In this document: positions 9,046 to 16,801 of the stretch, in pieces
Position numbering within the stretch: position 1 is the first letter of the stretch
Layout: each line of letters starts with the position of its first letter
Source of the DNA: Chitinophaga varians
Lineage (GTDB): Bacteria > Bacteroidota > Bacteroidia > Chitinophagales > Chitinophagaceae
DNA: 64,000 nucleotides
Direction: 5' to 3'
Assembly (NCBI RefSeq): GCF_014529945.1
Contig: NZ_JACVFB010000001.1
Span: forward strand, 1,860,001-1,924,000
Notes under the pieces: generated by a model
The model's input: the letters and a program-made list of their open reading frames with translations, nothing else
Database searches by the model: none
What the model was told of the DNA's origin: nothing
Program-made: the position numbers and the translations under genes

Positions 9046-10031
9046 GGCATGTTCAGCGAGGCCGTCATGCCGGGGCGCAATCCCTGCACGTCGGACGGGT
9101 TAACGGGTTTAAGGTCTACGGTAAAGGTGCGCAGTTCAAACTTACCTTTTTCCTTTACCGGTATCCAGTTAGCGAAAGTGAGCGATGGCGCTACTTTATA
9201 TACCACCGCTTCAAACTTTTCCGGGCTGCAGCCGGGAACGTCCAGTCTGGCTTTGGTACCAACCGGCAGTTTGTTCATATCGTCCTGCCGGATATTGAAC
9301 CGCACATGGTACGTATTGGGCTTTTGCAGGGTGATCAACGGGTACCCGATAGAGACGATCTCTCCTTCTTCGATGACCATGGAAGAGATGATGCCGTCTG
9401 ACGGAGCATGGATATAAGTATTATCAGATAACGCTTTGGTAAGATTGTAACCTTCCTGTGCCTGTTTGAGGATGGCCGAAGCCGCCTGCAACATCTCGGG
9501 GCGGGTGCCCTGTTTCAGCATGTCCATGTTCAGTTTGGCCGTCTCCATTTCTTTTTTGGCCGCCTGTAGTTTAAAATACACAAGGTCTTTTTCCTGTCCG
9601 GATATCACTTCATCGTTGAAGAGGTTTTCCATGCGCTGATAGGTTTTCTGCATCAGCTTATACTGTTCCTGCGTGATGTTATAGAGATTGTCAGCCGCCT
9701 TGATGGCTTCCGGGCGGGCGCCTTTTTCCAGCAGCTGCAACTGGCTCTGCGCGGCTTCAATAGCCGCCAATGCCTGATTACGGATAGCATTGATTTCTGT
9801 AGACCGCAACACGCCCAGCAGCTGTCCTTTTTTGACCGTATCGCCCTGTTGTACCAGCAGGCTGTCCAGCCGGCCGGGGAATTCGGCCGCCACGTCCACA
9901 TAGTCGGCGTCCACCATACCGATGACTGTATTATCGGCAGCAGCCGGCTTCTTCAGAAAAAAAATCAGCGCAATGATCAGTACCACGATGGGTATCAGCA
10001 GTGCCCAGTAGTTTTTGAATACGGCTCTCAT
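9042..10031 (-). CDS. HlyD/EmrA-type periplasmic adaptor
   Basis: A 329-residue membrane-fusion protein. One N-terminal helix (about residues 8-26), a biotinyl-lipoyl half (VAAEFPGRLDSLLVQQGDTV, near 46-65), a long alpha-helical hairpin (about 78-185), the returning lipoyl half (IHAPSDGIISSMVIEEGEIV near 207) and a beta-barrel (about 235-325). It links the inner-membrane permeases to the TolC protein encoded 12 nt upstream. Similar to YhiI/YbhG adaptors of ABC-2 exporters. Confidence 0.9.
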   Translation of the reverse strand: MRAVFKNYWALLIPIVVLIIALIFFLKKPAAADNTVIGMVDADYVDVAAEFPGRLDSLLVQQGDTVKKGQLLGVLRSTEINAIRNQALAAIEAAQSQLQLLEKGARPEAIKAADNLYNITQEQYKLMQKTYQRMENLFNDEVISGQEKDLVYFKLQAAKKEMETAKLNMDMLKQGTRPEMLQAASAILKQAQEGYNLTKALSDNTYIHAPSDGIISSMVIEEGEIVSIGYPLITLQKPNTYHVRFNIRQDDMNKLPVGTKARLDVPGCSPEKFEAVVYKVAPSLTFANWIPVKEKGKFELRTFTVDLKPVNPSDVQGLRPGMTASLNMP

Positions 10032-10043
10032 GTATATAACCGT

Positions 10044-11498
10044 TTAGTTGTTAACGTATGTTGCGAAATACTCCGGTGTGCCTATTATATTCCAGTATTC
10101 AGCCAAAGCGAGATAGTATCCCAGCACGGCGGTGTAGTATACTTTATGCATCTCTTCTTCCAATAACAAAGCATCATTCACATCTTTCACAGAGGACAGC
10201 TGATTCTCCATGCGGTCGGTCACCAGCGTGGTGGTCAGATGTGCCTGTTGCCGCGCACTGTCCAGCGACGCCACGTCGTGTTGCAGCGCTTTTACTTTAT
10301 TGGAGGCTATACGCAGTTGCAGTTCGAGGGAGGTTTTTGTGTTTTCCGCCGCCATGGCCGCTTCTTCTACCAGTAGTTTACTGGCTTTGGTGCGTTTGTT
10401 ACGCTGAAAGCCGTCGAACAAAGTCCATTGCAGCTCCACGCCTATCAGCCAGGGAGGCACCGTCACCGGCAGGTCTTTCTGATATAACGACACGTTGCCA
10501 ATGGCGAACAAATTAGGCAGCGACAGGGAGCGTGTAGCCTTCACCGCTACTTTGGCCAGGTCTGTCTTACTTTCCAGCAATCTGTAAGACGCATTGTTGC
10601 GCCAAAAGCTGTTCTCCTCTCCTGCGCTGACCGCCGCCTGTGTGTACCGCAGGGTATCGCTGATCACGATGAGCGTGTCGATGGGGCGGCCCAACAGCTG
10701 GTTCATTTCCAGCAGGGCGTTTTCTTTTTCCAGTTCGAGGTTGCTGTACCGGTTCGCTGCCTGCGTATAGGATACGCTGGCCCAGTTGAGCAGATAGGGC
10801 GGCAATATCTGATTATCTTTCAGCGACACGGCGTAGTCTTTGTTTTTACGGAAAGCATCTACGATCACCGCTTCATGGGCCAGGATGGTATTGAGATACA
10901 TAATACGCAGGTACTGGGCGCTGATCAGAAAATATAGTCCTTTCTCGACCACCTGTTTATTGAATTGTCCGGCTGTTACCTGCGACCGGGCGAGGTCTTG
11001 CGCCGCGGATATCTTTCCGCCGAGATAGATCGGTTGCCTCACCCCGATACCGGCCACGAAATAGGACTGTTTCGCCAGTTGCGGGTTATAGTTGGGATAA
11101 AAAGCGTTGATCAGTCCTTTTGTAGCATTAGAGATGACGTCTTGCACATTTTGGGGCAAAGGTTGCCCGGTGATCTGCTGAAAAACCGTGTTGGCCGTGT
11201 TGACGCTCTGTGCTGCAGATCCGTTCACCACGCCGTCTTTTACCTGTTGCAGATTGATTTCAAGCGGTTTCCCGAGATAGTTGTAACCGGCCAGCAGGTC
11301 TACCTTAGGGAACCAGGCACGGTTCTCGGCCTGCAGGGAATATTCCCTCGCCTGCAGGGAACGTTCGGCCTGTTTTACCAGCGCATTGCGCTGCCGGGCC
11401 AGTTCATAACAATCTTTTAAAGTCAGCTGTTGTCCTTTCTCCTGACTATGGGCAAACATCGAAGGCAGGAAGAGTGTTAATAACAGGAGATGTCTCAT
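10044..11498 (-). CDS. TolC-family outer-membrane channel protein
   Basis: A 484-residue exporter channel, first gene of the four-gene efflux operon. Signal peptide MRHLLLLTLFLPSMFAHS, then two OEP repeats (about residues 25-235 and 265-475) rich in heptad-like helices (LKDCYELARQRNALVKQAER at the start of repeat 1). An insert of about 50 residues near 80-130 (NGSAAQSVNTANTVFQQITG) lies in the first extracellular strand region. Family assignment is secure; substrate unknown. The 259-nt gap to the divergent yceI-like gene should hold its promoter, but I found no clear consensus on this strand. Confidence 0.9.
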   Translation of the reverse strand: MRHLLLLTLFLPSMFAHSQEKGQQLTLKDCYELARQRNALVKQAERSLQAREYSLQAENRAWFPKVDLLAGYNYLGKPLEINLQQVKDGVVNGSAAQSVNTANTVFQQITGQPLPQNVQDVISNATKGLINAFYPNYNPQLAKQSYFVAGIGVRQPIYLGGKISAAQDLARSQVTAGQFNKQVVEKGLYFLISAQYLRIMYLNTILAHEAVIVDAFRKNKDYAVSLKDNQILPPYLLNWASVSYTQAANRYSNLELEKENALLEMNQLLGRPIDTLIVISDTLRYTQAAVSAGEENSFWRNNASYRLLESKTDLAKVAVKATRSLSLPNLFAIGNVSLYQKDLPVTVPPWLIGVELQWTLFDGFQRNKRTKASKLLVEEAAMAAENTKTSLELQLRIASNKVKALQHDVASLDSARQQAHLTTTLVTDRMENQLSSVKDVNDALLLEEEMHKVYYTAVLGYYLALAEYWNIIGTPEYFATYVNN

Positions 11499-11678
11499 AA
11501 GATATCATTTCATCCGGATTTTCCTGAGTATCAACGCACTTAAACAATTTTTCATGCATAATGTTTATAGTATTTAAAAAAAATCACACATAAACTAACC
11601 ATGAATAAAACCTGATTTATTGTCCTATCTTAAGAAATTCAGTAAAAAAGTGCATCGTTATATTTATTTAATCCATTT

Positions 11679-11706
11679 TTGTCCACAGTGCATTAACTGA
11701 CATTTG
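11679..11706 (+). promoter_or_regulatory. Possible promoter of the YceI gene
   Basis: TTG at 11679-11681 and GACATTTG at 11699-11706, 17 nt apart, approximates TTG-N19-TAnnTTTG with one mismatch and a short spacer. The YceI start is 52 nt further on. Weak but the best candidate in the divergent gap. Confidence 0.3.
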
Positions 11707-11757
11707 TATTAACAAACAACATCATCATATTCATCAAAAAATAAAACACCTTGTTCT

Positions 11758-12294
11758 ATGGCAAAACAAAAATGGGTCTCCGACGCCGCACACAGCGAAC
11801 TTACTTTTAAGATCAGACACCTGATGATCACCAATGTTACCGGACGGTTCAACAGCTTTCATGTGGAAGCGGAAACCGACGGGGATAATTTCCTCGCCGC
11901 TCATGCCACCGCCACGGTAGACGTAGACTCTATCACTACTGCCAATACACAGCGCGATGAGCACCTGCGCTCTCCGGACTTCTTTGACGTGAACAAATTC
12001 CGTAACATCACCTTCAAGGCCACTAAAACGGAAAGCGTAGATAACGATGGTTCCTATACGCTGTATGGCGATCTGACCATCCGCGACGTTACCAAAAACA
12101 TCAAACTGGACGTTGAATTCGGTGGTGTGGTAGCAGATCCGTGGGGTAATACCAAAGCCGGTTTCACCATCCATGGTAAAATCAACCGTAAGGACTTTGG
12201 CCTGACCTGGAATGCTACAACCGAAGCTGGTGGCGTGATGGTGAGTGATGAAGTGAAAATACAGTGTGAAGTACAACTGTTGAAACAACAATAA
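11758..12294 (+). CDS. YceI family lipid-binding protein
   Basis: A 178-residue protein with the YceI beta-barrel fold throughout: WVSDAAHSELTFKIRHLMIT at 5-24, VEAETDGDNFLAAHATATVD, NTQRDEHLRSPDFFDVNKF, LYGDLTIRDVTKNIKLDVEF and a C-terminal DEVKIQCEVQLLK. The family binds polyisoprenoids or other amphiphiles. There is no signal peptide, so this copy should be cytoplasmic, unlike E. coli YceI. It lies upstream of the electrophile-stress operon but is separated from it by a word-repeat element, so it is probably its own unit. Confidence 0.92.
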   Translation: MAKQKWVSDAAHSELTFKIRHLMITNVTGRFNSFHVEAETDGDNFLAAHATATVDVDSITTANTQRDEHLRSPDFFDVNKFRNITFKATKTESVDNDGSYTLYGDLTIRDVTKNIKLDVEFGGVVADPWGNTKAGFTIHGKINRKDFGLTWNATTEAGGVMVSDEVKIQCEVQLLKQQ

Positions 12295-12296
12295 TC

Positions 12297-12418
12297 ATTT
12301 TGGCATTTGGTTATTTAGATATTTTGATATTTAGTCTGACTGTATAACAGTCAAAAACTCTAAATAAACACTGTGGTAAAACAGCCCCTCGAACATCTAA
12401 ATAACCAAATGTCAAAAT
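12297..12418. repeat. Palindromic word-repeat element, AT-rich family, copy 1
   Basis: A 24-bp inverted repeat with one mismatch (12297-12320 and 12395-12418; left arm ATTTTGGCATTTGGTTATTT...). Extra shorter words of the same kind follow the left arm (ATATTTTGATATTTAG). The 74-bp interior contains a small ACTGTATAACAGT hairpin. It lies immediately after the YceI stop and 17 nt before the dioxygenase start. The same word family recurs at 38936. Confidence 0.7.
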
Positions 12419-12435
12419 AACAAAATGAAAAAGGT

Positions 12436-13371
12436 ATGGACCAAGCAATAACAGGACTGCATCATATTACCGCTATTGCCGGTAATGCTAAGAAGAACTT
12501 TGATTTTTATACGAAGACAATGGGATTGCGGTTTGTAAAAAAGACCGTGAATTTTGACGACCCGCATACCTACCATTTTTATTATGGCGATAAAACCGGT
12601 ACTCCCGGTACCATCCTGACTTTCTTTCCCTGGCAGGATATCATGACCGGCCGCAGAGGCACGCATATGGCCACCGAAATAGGCTATTCCGTTCCTGAAG
12701 GCAGTCTCGATTTCTGGCAAAAGCGACTGGACGCCGCCAATATTATCTATAACAAACCTTCCGCGAAGTTCGGTGAGATCTACCTCACCTTCCTGGACCC
12801 TGATGGCTTAAAAGTGGAGTTGACCGTTCCCGAAAAGACCGATGACCGTGAGCCCTGGGAGACGACCGATATCAGTGCAGATAATGCCTTGCGGGGGTTC
12901 CACCATGTAACATTGACCCTTGACGATATTCAGCCTACGGCTGACCTGCTGGTATCTGCTTTTGGTTATCAGCTCGAAAAAAATCACGCCAACCGTTACC
13001 GTTTTAAAAGCCCTGCCGGTGATACCGCCAATTATATTGATCTGGTAGAAGCCAAGGGCGAACAGCGCGGACACGTGGCTGGCGGCAGCATACACCACAT
13101 CGCTTTCCGGATGAAAGATGATGCCATGCAGGAACATTTCCGTGAAAAAATAGAAGCACGGGGCCTTCATGCCACGCAGCAGCTGGACCGCAAATACTTC
13201 CGTTCCGTGTATTTCCGTGAACCCGGAGGCGTATTGTTTGAACTGGCCACAGACACCCCCGGCTTTACCGTGGACGAGCCGGTGGACCAGCTGGGCACAC
13301 ATCTGATGTTGCCCCCACAGTACGAACCGCAGCGGGCAGAGATAGAACAGAAACTGATAAAACTGGATTAA
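12436..13371 (+). CDS. Ring-cleaving dioxygenase, VOC family (MhqO-like)
   Basis: A 311-residue two-domain vicinal-oxygen-chelate protein. Metal-binding and domain markers: TGLHHITAIAG at 6-16, GFHHVTLTLDD near 154, SIHHIAFRM near 217 and the C-terminal FREPGGVLFELATD near 262, whose Glu would complete the His/His/Glu Fe site. MhqO/YfiE-like proteins cleave hydroquinone or catechol rings during electrophile detoxification. First gene of a tightly spaced five-gene operon; the next start is 1 nt after its stop. The exact substrate is inferred from the family. Confidence 0.88.
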   Translation: MDQAITGLHHITAIAGNAKKNFDFYTKTMGLRFVKKTVNFDDPHTYHFYYGDKTGTPGTILTFFPWQDIMTGRRGTHMATEIGYSVPEGSLDFWQKRLDAANIIYNKPSAKFGEIYLTFLDPDGLKVELTVPEKTDDREPWETTDISADNALRGFHHVTLTLDDIQPTADLLVSAFGYQLEKNHANRYRFKSPAGDTANYIDLVEAKGEQRGHVAGGSIHHIAFRMKDDAMQEHFREKIEARGLHATQQLDRKYFRSVYFREPGGVLFELATDTPGFTVDEPVDQLGTHLMLPPQYEPQRAEIEQKLIKLD

Positions 13372-13372
13372 G

Positions 13373-14002
13373 ATGGATTTTAAACCCATGAAATATATAT
13401 ACCAGCCGGCAGCTAACAAAGACGCTTACACGTTGTTGTTGCTGCACGGCACTGGTGGCGACGAACAGGATATGTTGCCGTTAGCCCCGGAGCTGGTAAA
13501 AGACTTTCATATACTGAGTCTGCGCGGCAATGTACAGGAGCACGGCATGCCCCGGTTCTTCCGCCGGCTGGGCATGGGCGTGTTCGACGAACCAGACGTA
13601 CATTTCAGGACGCATGAAATGGTGCACTTCCTGAAAGAACTCTCTGCCAAAGAAGGATTCGATCTGCAGAAGCTGGTAGCCGCCGGTTACTCCAACGGCG
13701 CCAATATCGCCGGCGCCGTACTGATGCTGTATCCCGAGCTACTGGCAGGCGCTGTGCTCTTCAGGCCTATGCAGCCGCTGCATGGCATCGAAGACCCGTT
13801 TGAAACCACCCGGCAACAGCCCGTTTTCATGAGTTCCGGCAAAACGGATGGCACCGTAGACCCGGCGGCCACAGCCGCCTATGCTACGCTGCTAACCGCC
13901 AACGGCTTCCGCGTAAGCAGCTATGATATCAACACAGGACATAATTTAACACAACAGGATATTGACCTGGCCGCCGGCTGGGTGAAAGAAAATTTCTCGT
14001 AA
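13373..14002 (+). CDS. Alpha/beta hydrolase, phospholipase/carboxylesterase type (MhqD-like)
   Basis: A 209-residue cytoplasmic serine hydrolase. LLLLHGTGGDEQDMLPL (oxyanion region, about residues 21-37), AAGYSNGANIAG with nucleophile Ser near 107, SGKTDGTVDP with catalytic Asp near 162, and NTGHNLTQQD with His near 192 make a complete triad. Bacillus MhqD belongs to this family and is co-induced with dioxygenases by quinones. The start overlaps nothing and is 1 nt after mhqO; a second in-frame ATG at 13388 is possible. Function in the operon is inferred. Confidence 0.87.
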   Translation: MDFKPMKYIYQPAANKDAYTLLLLHGTGGDEQDMLPLAPELVKDFHILSLRGNVQEHGMPRFFRRLGMGVFDEPDVHFRTHEMVHFLKELSAKEGFDLQKLVAAGYSNGANIAGAVLMLYPELLAGAVLFRPMQPLHGIEDPFETTRQQPVFMSSGKTDGTVDPAATAAYATLLTANGFRVSSYDINTGHNLTQQDIDLAAGWVKENFS

Positions 14003-14012
14003 GTACCACATC

Positions 14013-14414
14013 ATGGATGAAGAAGTAAAAGTAAGTATCGAAGGAATACCGTATCAGGTCTCTATTTCAGCCCGCGATCACCGCTGGCTGGCAGATGAGC
14101 CAACAGATATCAACGGTGGAGACACCGGACCTAATCCCGGTGAACTGCTGCTGAGCAGCCTTGGTTCCTGCACCGCCATTACACTGACGATGTACGCGGC
14201 GAGAAAAAAATGGCCCGTAGAGAAAATAGATATCGACCTCCGGTTCGACAGTGCGGCCAAGCCCAACCCGACCACCACTGTGATCGAATGCCTGGTACGC
14301 ATCACCGGTAATCTGGACGAAGCACAAAGAAAAAGGCTCATGGAAATAGCCCATGCCTGCCCCATTCATAAATTGCTTACCAACCCCGTTATTATCAATA
14401 CTAAAGAAGATTGA
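14013..14414 (+). CDS. OsmC-family protein
   Basis: A 133-residue OsmC/YhfA-type thiol protein. It carries GPNPGELLLSSLGSCTAITL (about 39-58) and the second redox Cys in HACPIHKLL near 116, the two Cys used for peroxide reduction in OsmC/Ohr proteins. It sits 10 nt after the hydrolase in the same operon, which fits a role in organic hydroperoxide or electrophile stress. The length is typical. YhfA-like members without demonstrated peroxidase activity exist, so the activity is probable, not certain. Confidence 0.88.
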   Translation: MDEEVKVSIEGIPYQVSISARDHRWLADEPTDINGGDTGPNPGELLLSSLGSCTAITLTMYAARKKWPVEKIDIDLRFDSAAKPNPTTTVIECLVRITGNLDEAQRKRLMEIAHACPIHKLLTNPVIINTKED

Positions 14415-14415
14415 T

Positions 14416-14847
14416 ATGAAAGACATTACCAAAAAATACAGCAACGGCGAAGTCACCATCGTCTGGAAACCGGAAGTGTGCAAACACTCTGAAATATGCT
14501 TCCATGGCCTCCCCGAAGTATTCGACCCACAAGCCAAACCGTGGATCAACGCCGATGGCAGCACTACCGACAGGATTGTGCAGCAGGTGAAAAAATGTCC
14601 TTCCGGCGCACTGACCTTTTATCTGAATGATAAAGCAGAGGAGGCGGCAGAAATCTCCGCGACCAGCCTGGCCGAAATAGTGCCCAACGGTCCACGGCTG
14701 ATTTACGGCAACGTCGTGGTAAAAAACGCCGCCGGAGAAGAAACGCCTTTTCACATGGTAACAGCTATGTGCCGCTGTGGCAGCTCCTCCAATATGCCGT
14801 ACTGCGACGGCACCCACATCACCATCGGATACAAAGACAATCAATAA
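14416..14847 (+). CDS. Divergent 4Fe-4S / CDGSH iron-sulfur protein
   Basis: A 143-residue protein with two Fe-S modules. Residues 6-70 match the divergent 4Fe-4S mono-cluster domain (VCKHSEICFHGLPEVFD ... VKKCPSGAL). Residues 117-140 are a CDGSH zinc-finger-type 2Fe-2S site (MCRCGSSSNMPYCDGTH, 3 Cys and 1 His). The start was set at 14416, 1 nt after the OsmC stop, in preference to an in-frame ATG at 14353 that would lie within osmC. Such proteins are usually electron carriers or redox sensors. Its place in the operon suggests redox repair or sensing. Confidence 0.85.
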   Translation: MKDITKKYSNGEVTIVWKPEVCKHSEICFHGLPEVFDPQAKPWINADGSTTDRIVQQVKKCPSGALTFYLNDKAEEAAEISATSLAEIVPNGPRLIYGNVVVKNAAGEETPFHMVTAMCRCGSSSNMPYCDGTHITIGYKDNQ

Positions 14848-14849
14848 CT

Positions 14850-15122
14850 ATGGAACTTACCATTCAACAAAACACCGAAAAACACCAGTTTGAAACAACG
14901 GTAGACGGACATACCGCTTTTATTGTATACAAACTGTTTCCCGGCGGCATCGCTTACATCCATACGGAAGTGCCGCCAGAGCTGGAAGGCAAAGGCATTG
15001 CTTCTCAAATGGCCAAGTATGTACTGGATTATGCCAGGGAGAATCATTTAAAGGTAAAGCCCCTCTGCCCTTACGTACATGCCTATATGAAACGGCACCC
15101 GGAATACAACGATCTGCTCTGA
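14850..15122 (+). CDS. Small GNAT-like N-acetyltransferase (YjdJ type)
   Basis: A 90-residue single-domain GNAT-fold protein: FIVYKLFPGGIAYIHTEVPP, then ELEGKGIASQMAKYVLDYAR (the acetyl-CoA loop, about residues 46-65) and LCPYVHAYMKRHPEYNDLL at the C-terminus, a hallmark of the YjdJ/Gtt1 group. Start set at 14850, 2 nt after the Fe-S protein stop; the longer in-frame reading from 14769 would overlap that gene. Last gene of the operon, followed by a bidirectional terminator. Substrate unknown. Confidence 0.87.
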   Translation: MELTIQQNTEKHQFETTVDGHTAFIVYKLFPGGIAYIHTEVPPELEGKGIASQMAKYVLDYARENHLKVKPLCPYVHAYMKRHPEYNDLL

Positions 15123-15132
15123 CATGACAAAT

Positions 15133-15170
15133 AACGAATTTGAGCGCCACCATGGGTACTCAAATTCGTT
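15133..15170. terminator. Bidirectional terminator between convergent genes
   Basis: A perfect 12-bp inverted repeat AACGAATTTGAG (15133-15144) and its complement (15159-15170), 14-nt loop, between the GNAT stop at 15122 and the DUF4142 stop at 15186. Confidence 0.75.
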
Positions 15171-15185
15171 CTCGTTATCAGTGAT

Positions 15186-15752
15186 TTATTTAAGGGAGGA
15201 TTTAATCGCTTTCGCTGAATCCTGGTGCGTTCTCAGTGTGGGCAATGTTTTGCTGGCCCATGACTTCAATTCAGCGTCCTGTAGGTTGTTGGCAGCGTGA
15301 TCAAATTCTTTCACGTCTTTATCATGGTCATCTACCATCATGTCCATGTAATCTTTATCAAAGTCCTTTCCGCTTTTCTTACTGAGTTTATCGATATGAT
15401 CTTTGGTTTCAGTAGAAAGTTCAGCAGGCAAGGCTATGTTCTTTTTACCGGCCAGTTCTTTCAGTTCGTCATTCGCTTTGGAGTGATCATTGACCATCAT
15501 GGTGGCAAAAGCTTTCACTCTTGGGTTCATGGCTTTCTCCTGTGCCAGTTTACCCATTTGTACCTCCATCATACCGCCGTTGGCTGCTTTTACGGCAAAC
15601 TCAGAAGAATTATTGTCTACCGGTTTTGCCGTTTCATTGATATCCTGCGCAGAATCTACCGGCTTCTCGCTTTGGGGATTGGGATTGTTGTTGCACGATG
15701 ACAACATCCACGCTCCCAGCACGGCCGTAGCCAATAAGCTTATCTTTTTCAT
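15186..15752 (-). CDS. DUF4142 lipoprotein (paralogue A)
   Basis: A 188-residue exported protein. Lipobox signal MKKISLLATAVLGAWMLSSC puts the lipidated Cys at 20. A Pro/Asn-rich linker follows, then a helical DUF4142 domain (about 50-185; ferritin-like four-helix prediction) with AKAANGGMMEVQMGKLAQ-like and NPRVKAFATMMVNDHSKAN motifs. It is about half identical to the gene at 16020, lies downstream of it on the same strand, and shares its leader organisation. The family is abundant in Chitinophagaceae; proposed links to stress are inference and no enzymatic activity is known. Confidence 0.9.
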   Translation of the reverse strand: MKKISLLATAVLGAWMLSSCNNNPNPQSEKPVDSAQDINETAKPVDNNSSEFAVKAANGGMMEVQMGKLAQEKAMNPRVKAFATMMVNDHSKANDELKELAGKKNIALPAELSTETKDHIDKLSKKSGKDFDKDYMDMMVDDHDKDVKEFDHAANNLQDAELKSWASKTLPTLRTHQDSAKAIKSSLK

Positions 15753-15932
15753 AATCTCAGAATTTTATTGGGTTTATAATGGGTTTCATAGCATTTGTTG
15801 TCAAAAAAAATACCATGCAAACGCATGGTATCATTCATACAGCAGGGTCGCCGACTTACACGGAAGAGACCACCTACAGGGTCGGGCGGCCGCGAATGCT
15901 TTGCCGTAGAGGCTTTTCCCCAGTATGTAAAA
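15753..15932 (-). promoter_or_regulatory. Leader/regulatory region of DUF4142 gene A with 27-bp motif
   Basis: At 15906-15932 lies a 27-bp sequence (minus strand begins TTTTACATACTGGGGAAAAG and ends CCTCTAC) identical to one at 16737-16763 ahead of paralogue B. Between it and the ATG are a GC-rich stretch and a hairpin ATACCATGC/GCATGGTAT (15810-15831) followed on the minus strand by eight T. The last part (ACCCAATAAA, 15763-15772) is also shared with B. Whether the motif is a promoter, an operator or the start of a leader RNA cannot be told from sequence. Confidence 0.55.
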
Positions 15933-15940
15933 AGTGGCAA

Positions 15941-15985
15941 CAGGTGTCTTTTCTATACGTGAACGTATGTATGAAAAGACACCTG
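15941..15985 (-). terminator. Hairpin terminator behind DUF4142 gene B
   Basis: A perfect 13-bp inverted repeat CAGGTGTCTTTTC (15941-15953) and its complement (15973-15985). The loop holds a further ATACGT/ACGTAT pair. It sits 35 nt after the stop of gene B and directly ahead of the 27-bp motif of gene A. Confidence 0.7.
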
Positions 15986-16019
15986 AAGTACAAGGCCTTC
16001 ATAGTATCCACTGCGCGAA

Positions 16020-16589
16020 TTATTGCGCGTCCTTAATTGCTCTGGCAGAATCCAGGTGCGTCATCACTGTTGGCAGCGTTTTTCTGGCCCATTCCCGCAA
16101 ACTAATACTCTCCAGGTTATTGGCAGCATTGTCAAAATCCTTCACGTCCCGTTCGTGGTTGTCCTCCATTTCAGCGATGTATTCCTTTTCAAAAAACTTC
16201 CCGCTTTTCCTGCTCAATTTGTCAATAAATTTCTTTGCCGCTGCAGATATATCAGACGGGAGTGCAATCTTCCGCTTCTCCGCAATGGCTTTCAGCTCAT
16301 CATTGATTCTGGTCCTGTCATTCACCGACATGGTGGCAAACGCTTTCACTCGCGGGTCTGTCGCTTTTTCCAATGCCAGTTTGCCCAGTGCCACTTCCAT
16401 CATACCATCATCCATAACGTTTACCGCGAAACTGGCAGACAGGGAGTCGACTGTTTTATCTGTTTTATTGATGGCTTCCGCGGAATCTGCCGGCGTTGTA
16501 TGTTGGGGACCATTCTTTGTATTATTACCGCAAAATGACAACATCCCGATGCCCAGCCATGCTGCAGCAAAAAATGTAATCTTTTTCAT
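16020..16589 (-). CDS. DUF4142 lipoprotein (paralogue B)
   Basis: A 189-residue lipoprotein, MKKITFFAAAWLGIGMLSFC with lipidated Cys at 20, linker, then DUF4142 (about 50-188: GMMEVALGKLALEKATDPRV, FATMSVNDRTRINDELKAI, YIAEMEDNHERDVKDFDNA). The start was chosen by comparison with paralogue A: both ATGs lie at the same distance (11 nt) from a shared ACCCAATAAA sequence, which rejects an upstream in-frame ATG 12 nt away. The pair looks like a tandem duplication that included the leader, with later divergence. Confidence 0.88.
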   Translation of the reverse strand: MKKITFFAAAWLGIGMLSFCGNNTKNGPQHTTPADSAEAINKTDKTVDSLSASFAVNVMDDGMMEVALGKLALEKATDPRVKAFATMSVNDRTRINDELKAIAEKRKIALPSDISAAAKKFIDKLSRKSGKFFEKEYIAEMEDNHERDVKDFDNAANNLESISLREWARKTLPTVMTHLDSARAIKDAQ

Positions 16590-16763
16590 AGCCATAGACA
16601 TTTATTGGGTGTAAAACGGTATAGCCACAAAAGGGTTGACAAAAAATTTCAGGCAAACACATCAGTGAAGAAGTAGCATAGCAGCCAGCTAAAAAGGAGG
16701 AGATCTTTAGGGGCAAACGGCCGGGCACGCCTTATTGTAGAGGCTTTTCCCCAGTATGTAAAA
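16590..16763 (-). promoter_or_regulatory. Leader/regulatory region of DUF4142 gene B with 27-bp motif
   Basis: It contains the second exact copy of the 27-bp motif (16737-16763), 147 nt before the ATG compared with 153 nt in gene A. The middle of the leader has diverged, but GGCCG shortly after the motif, a TTTGCnTG then T-run segment near 16630-16650, and ACCCAATAAA close to the start are kept. The upstream terminator (16768-16792) abuts the motif. Confidence 0.55.
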
Positions 16764-16767
16764 CAAA

Positions 16768-16792
16768 ACTGCCGGAAGTTTTTTCCGGCAGT
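16768..16792 (-). terminator. Terminator of the zinc-ribbon gene
   Basis: A 10-bp perfect stem ACTGCCGGAA (16768-16777) and complement (16783-16792), 5-nt loop, followed on the minus strand by TTTTGTTTT. It is 10 nt behind the stop of the gene at 16802. Confidence 0.85.
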
Positions 16793-16801
16793 CAACAATT
16801 T

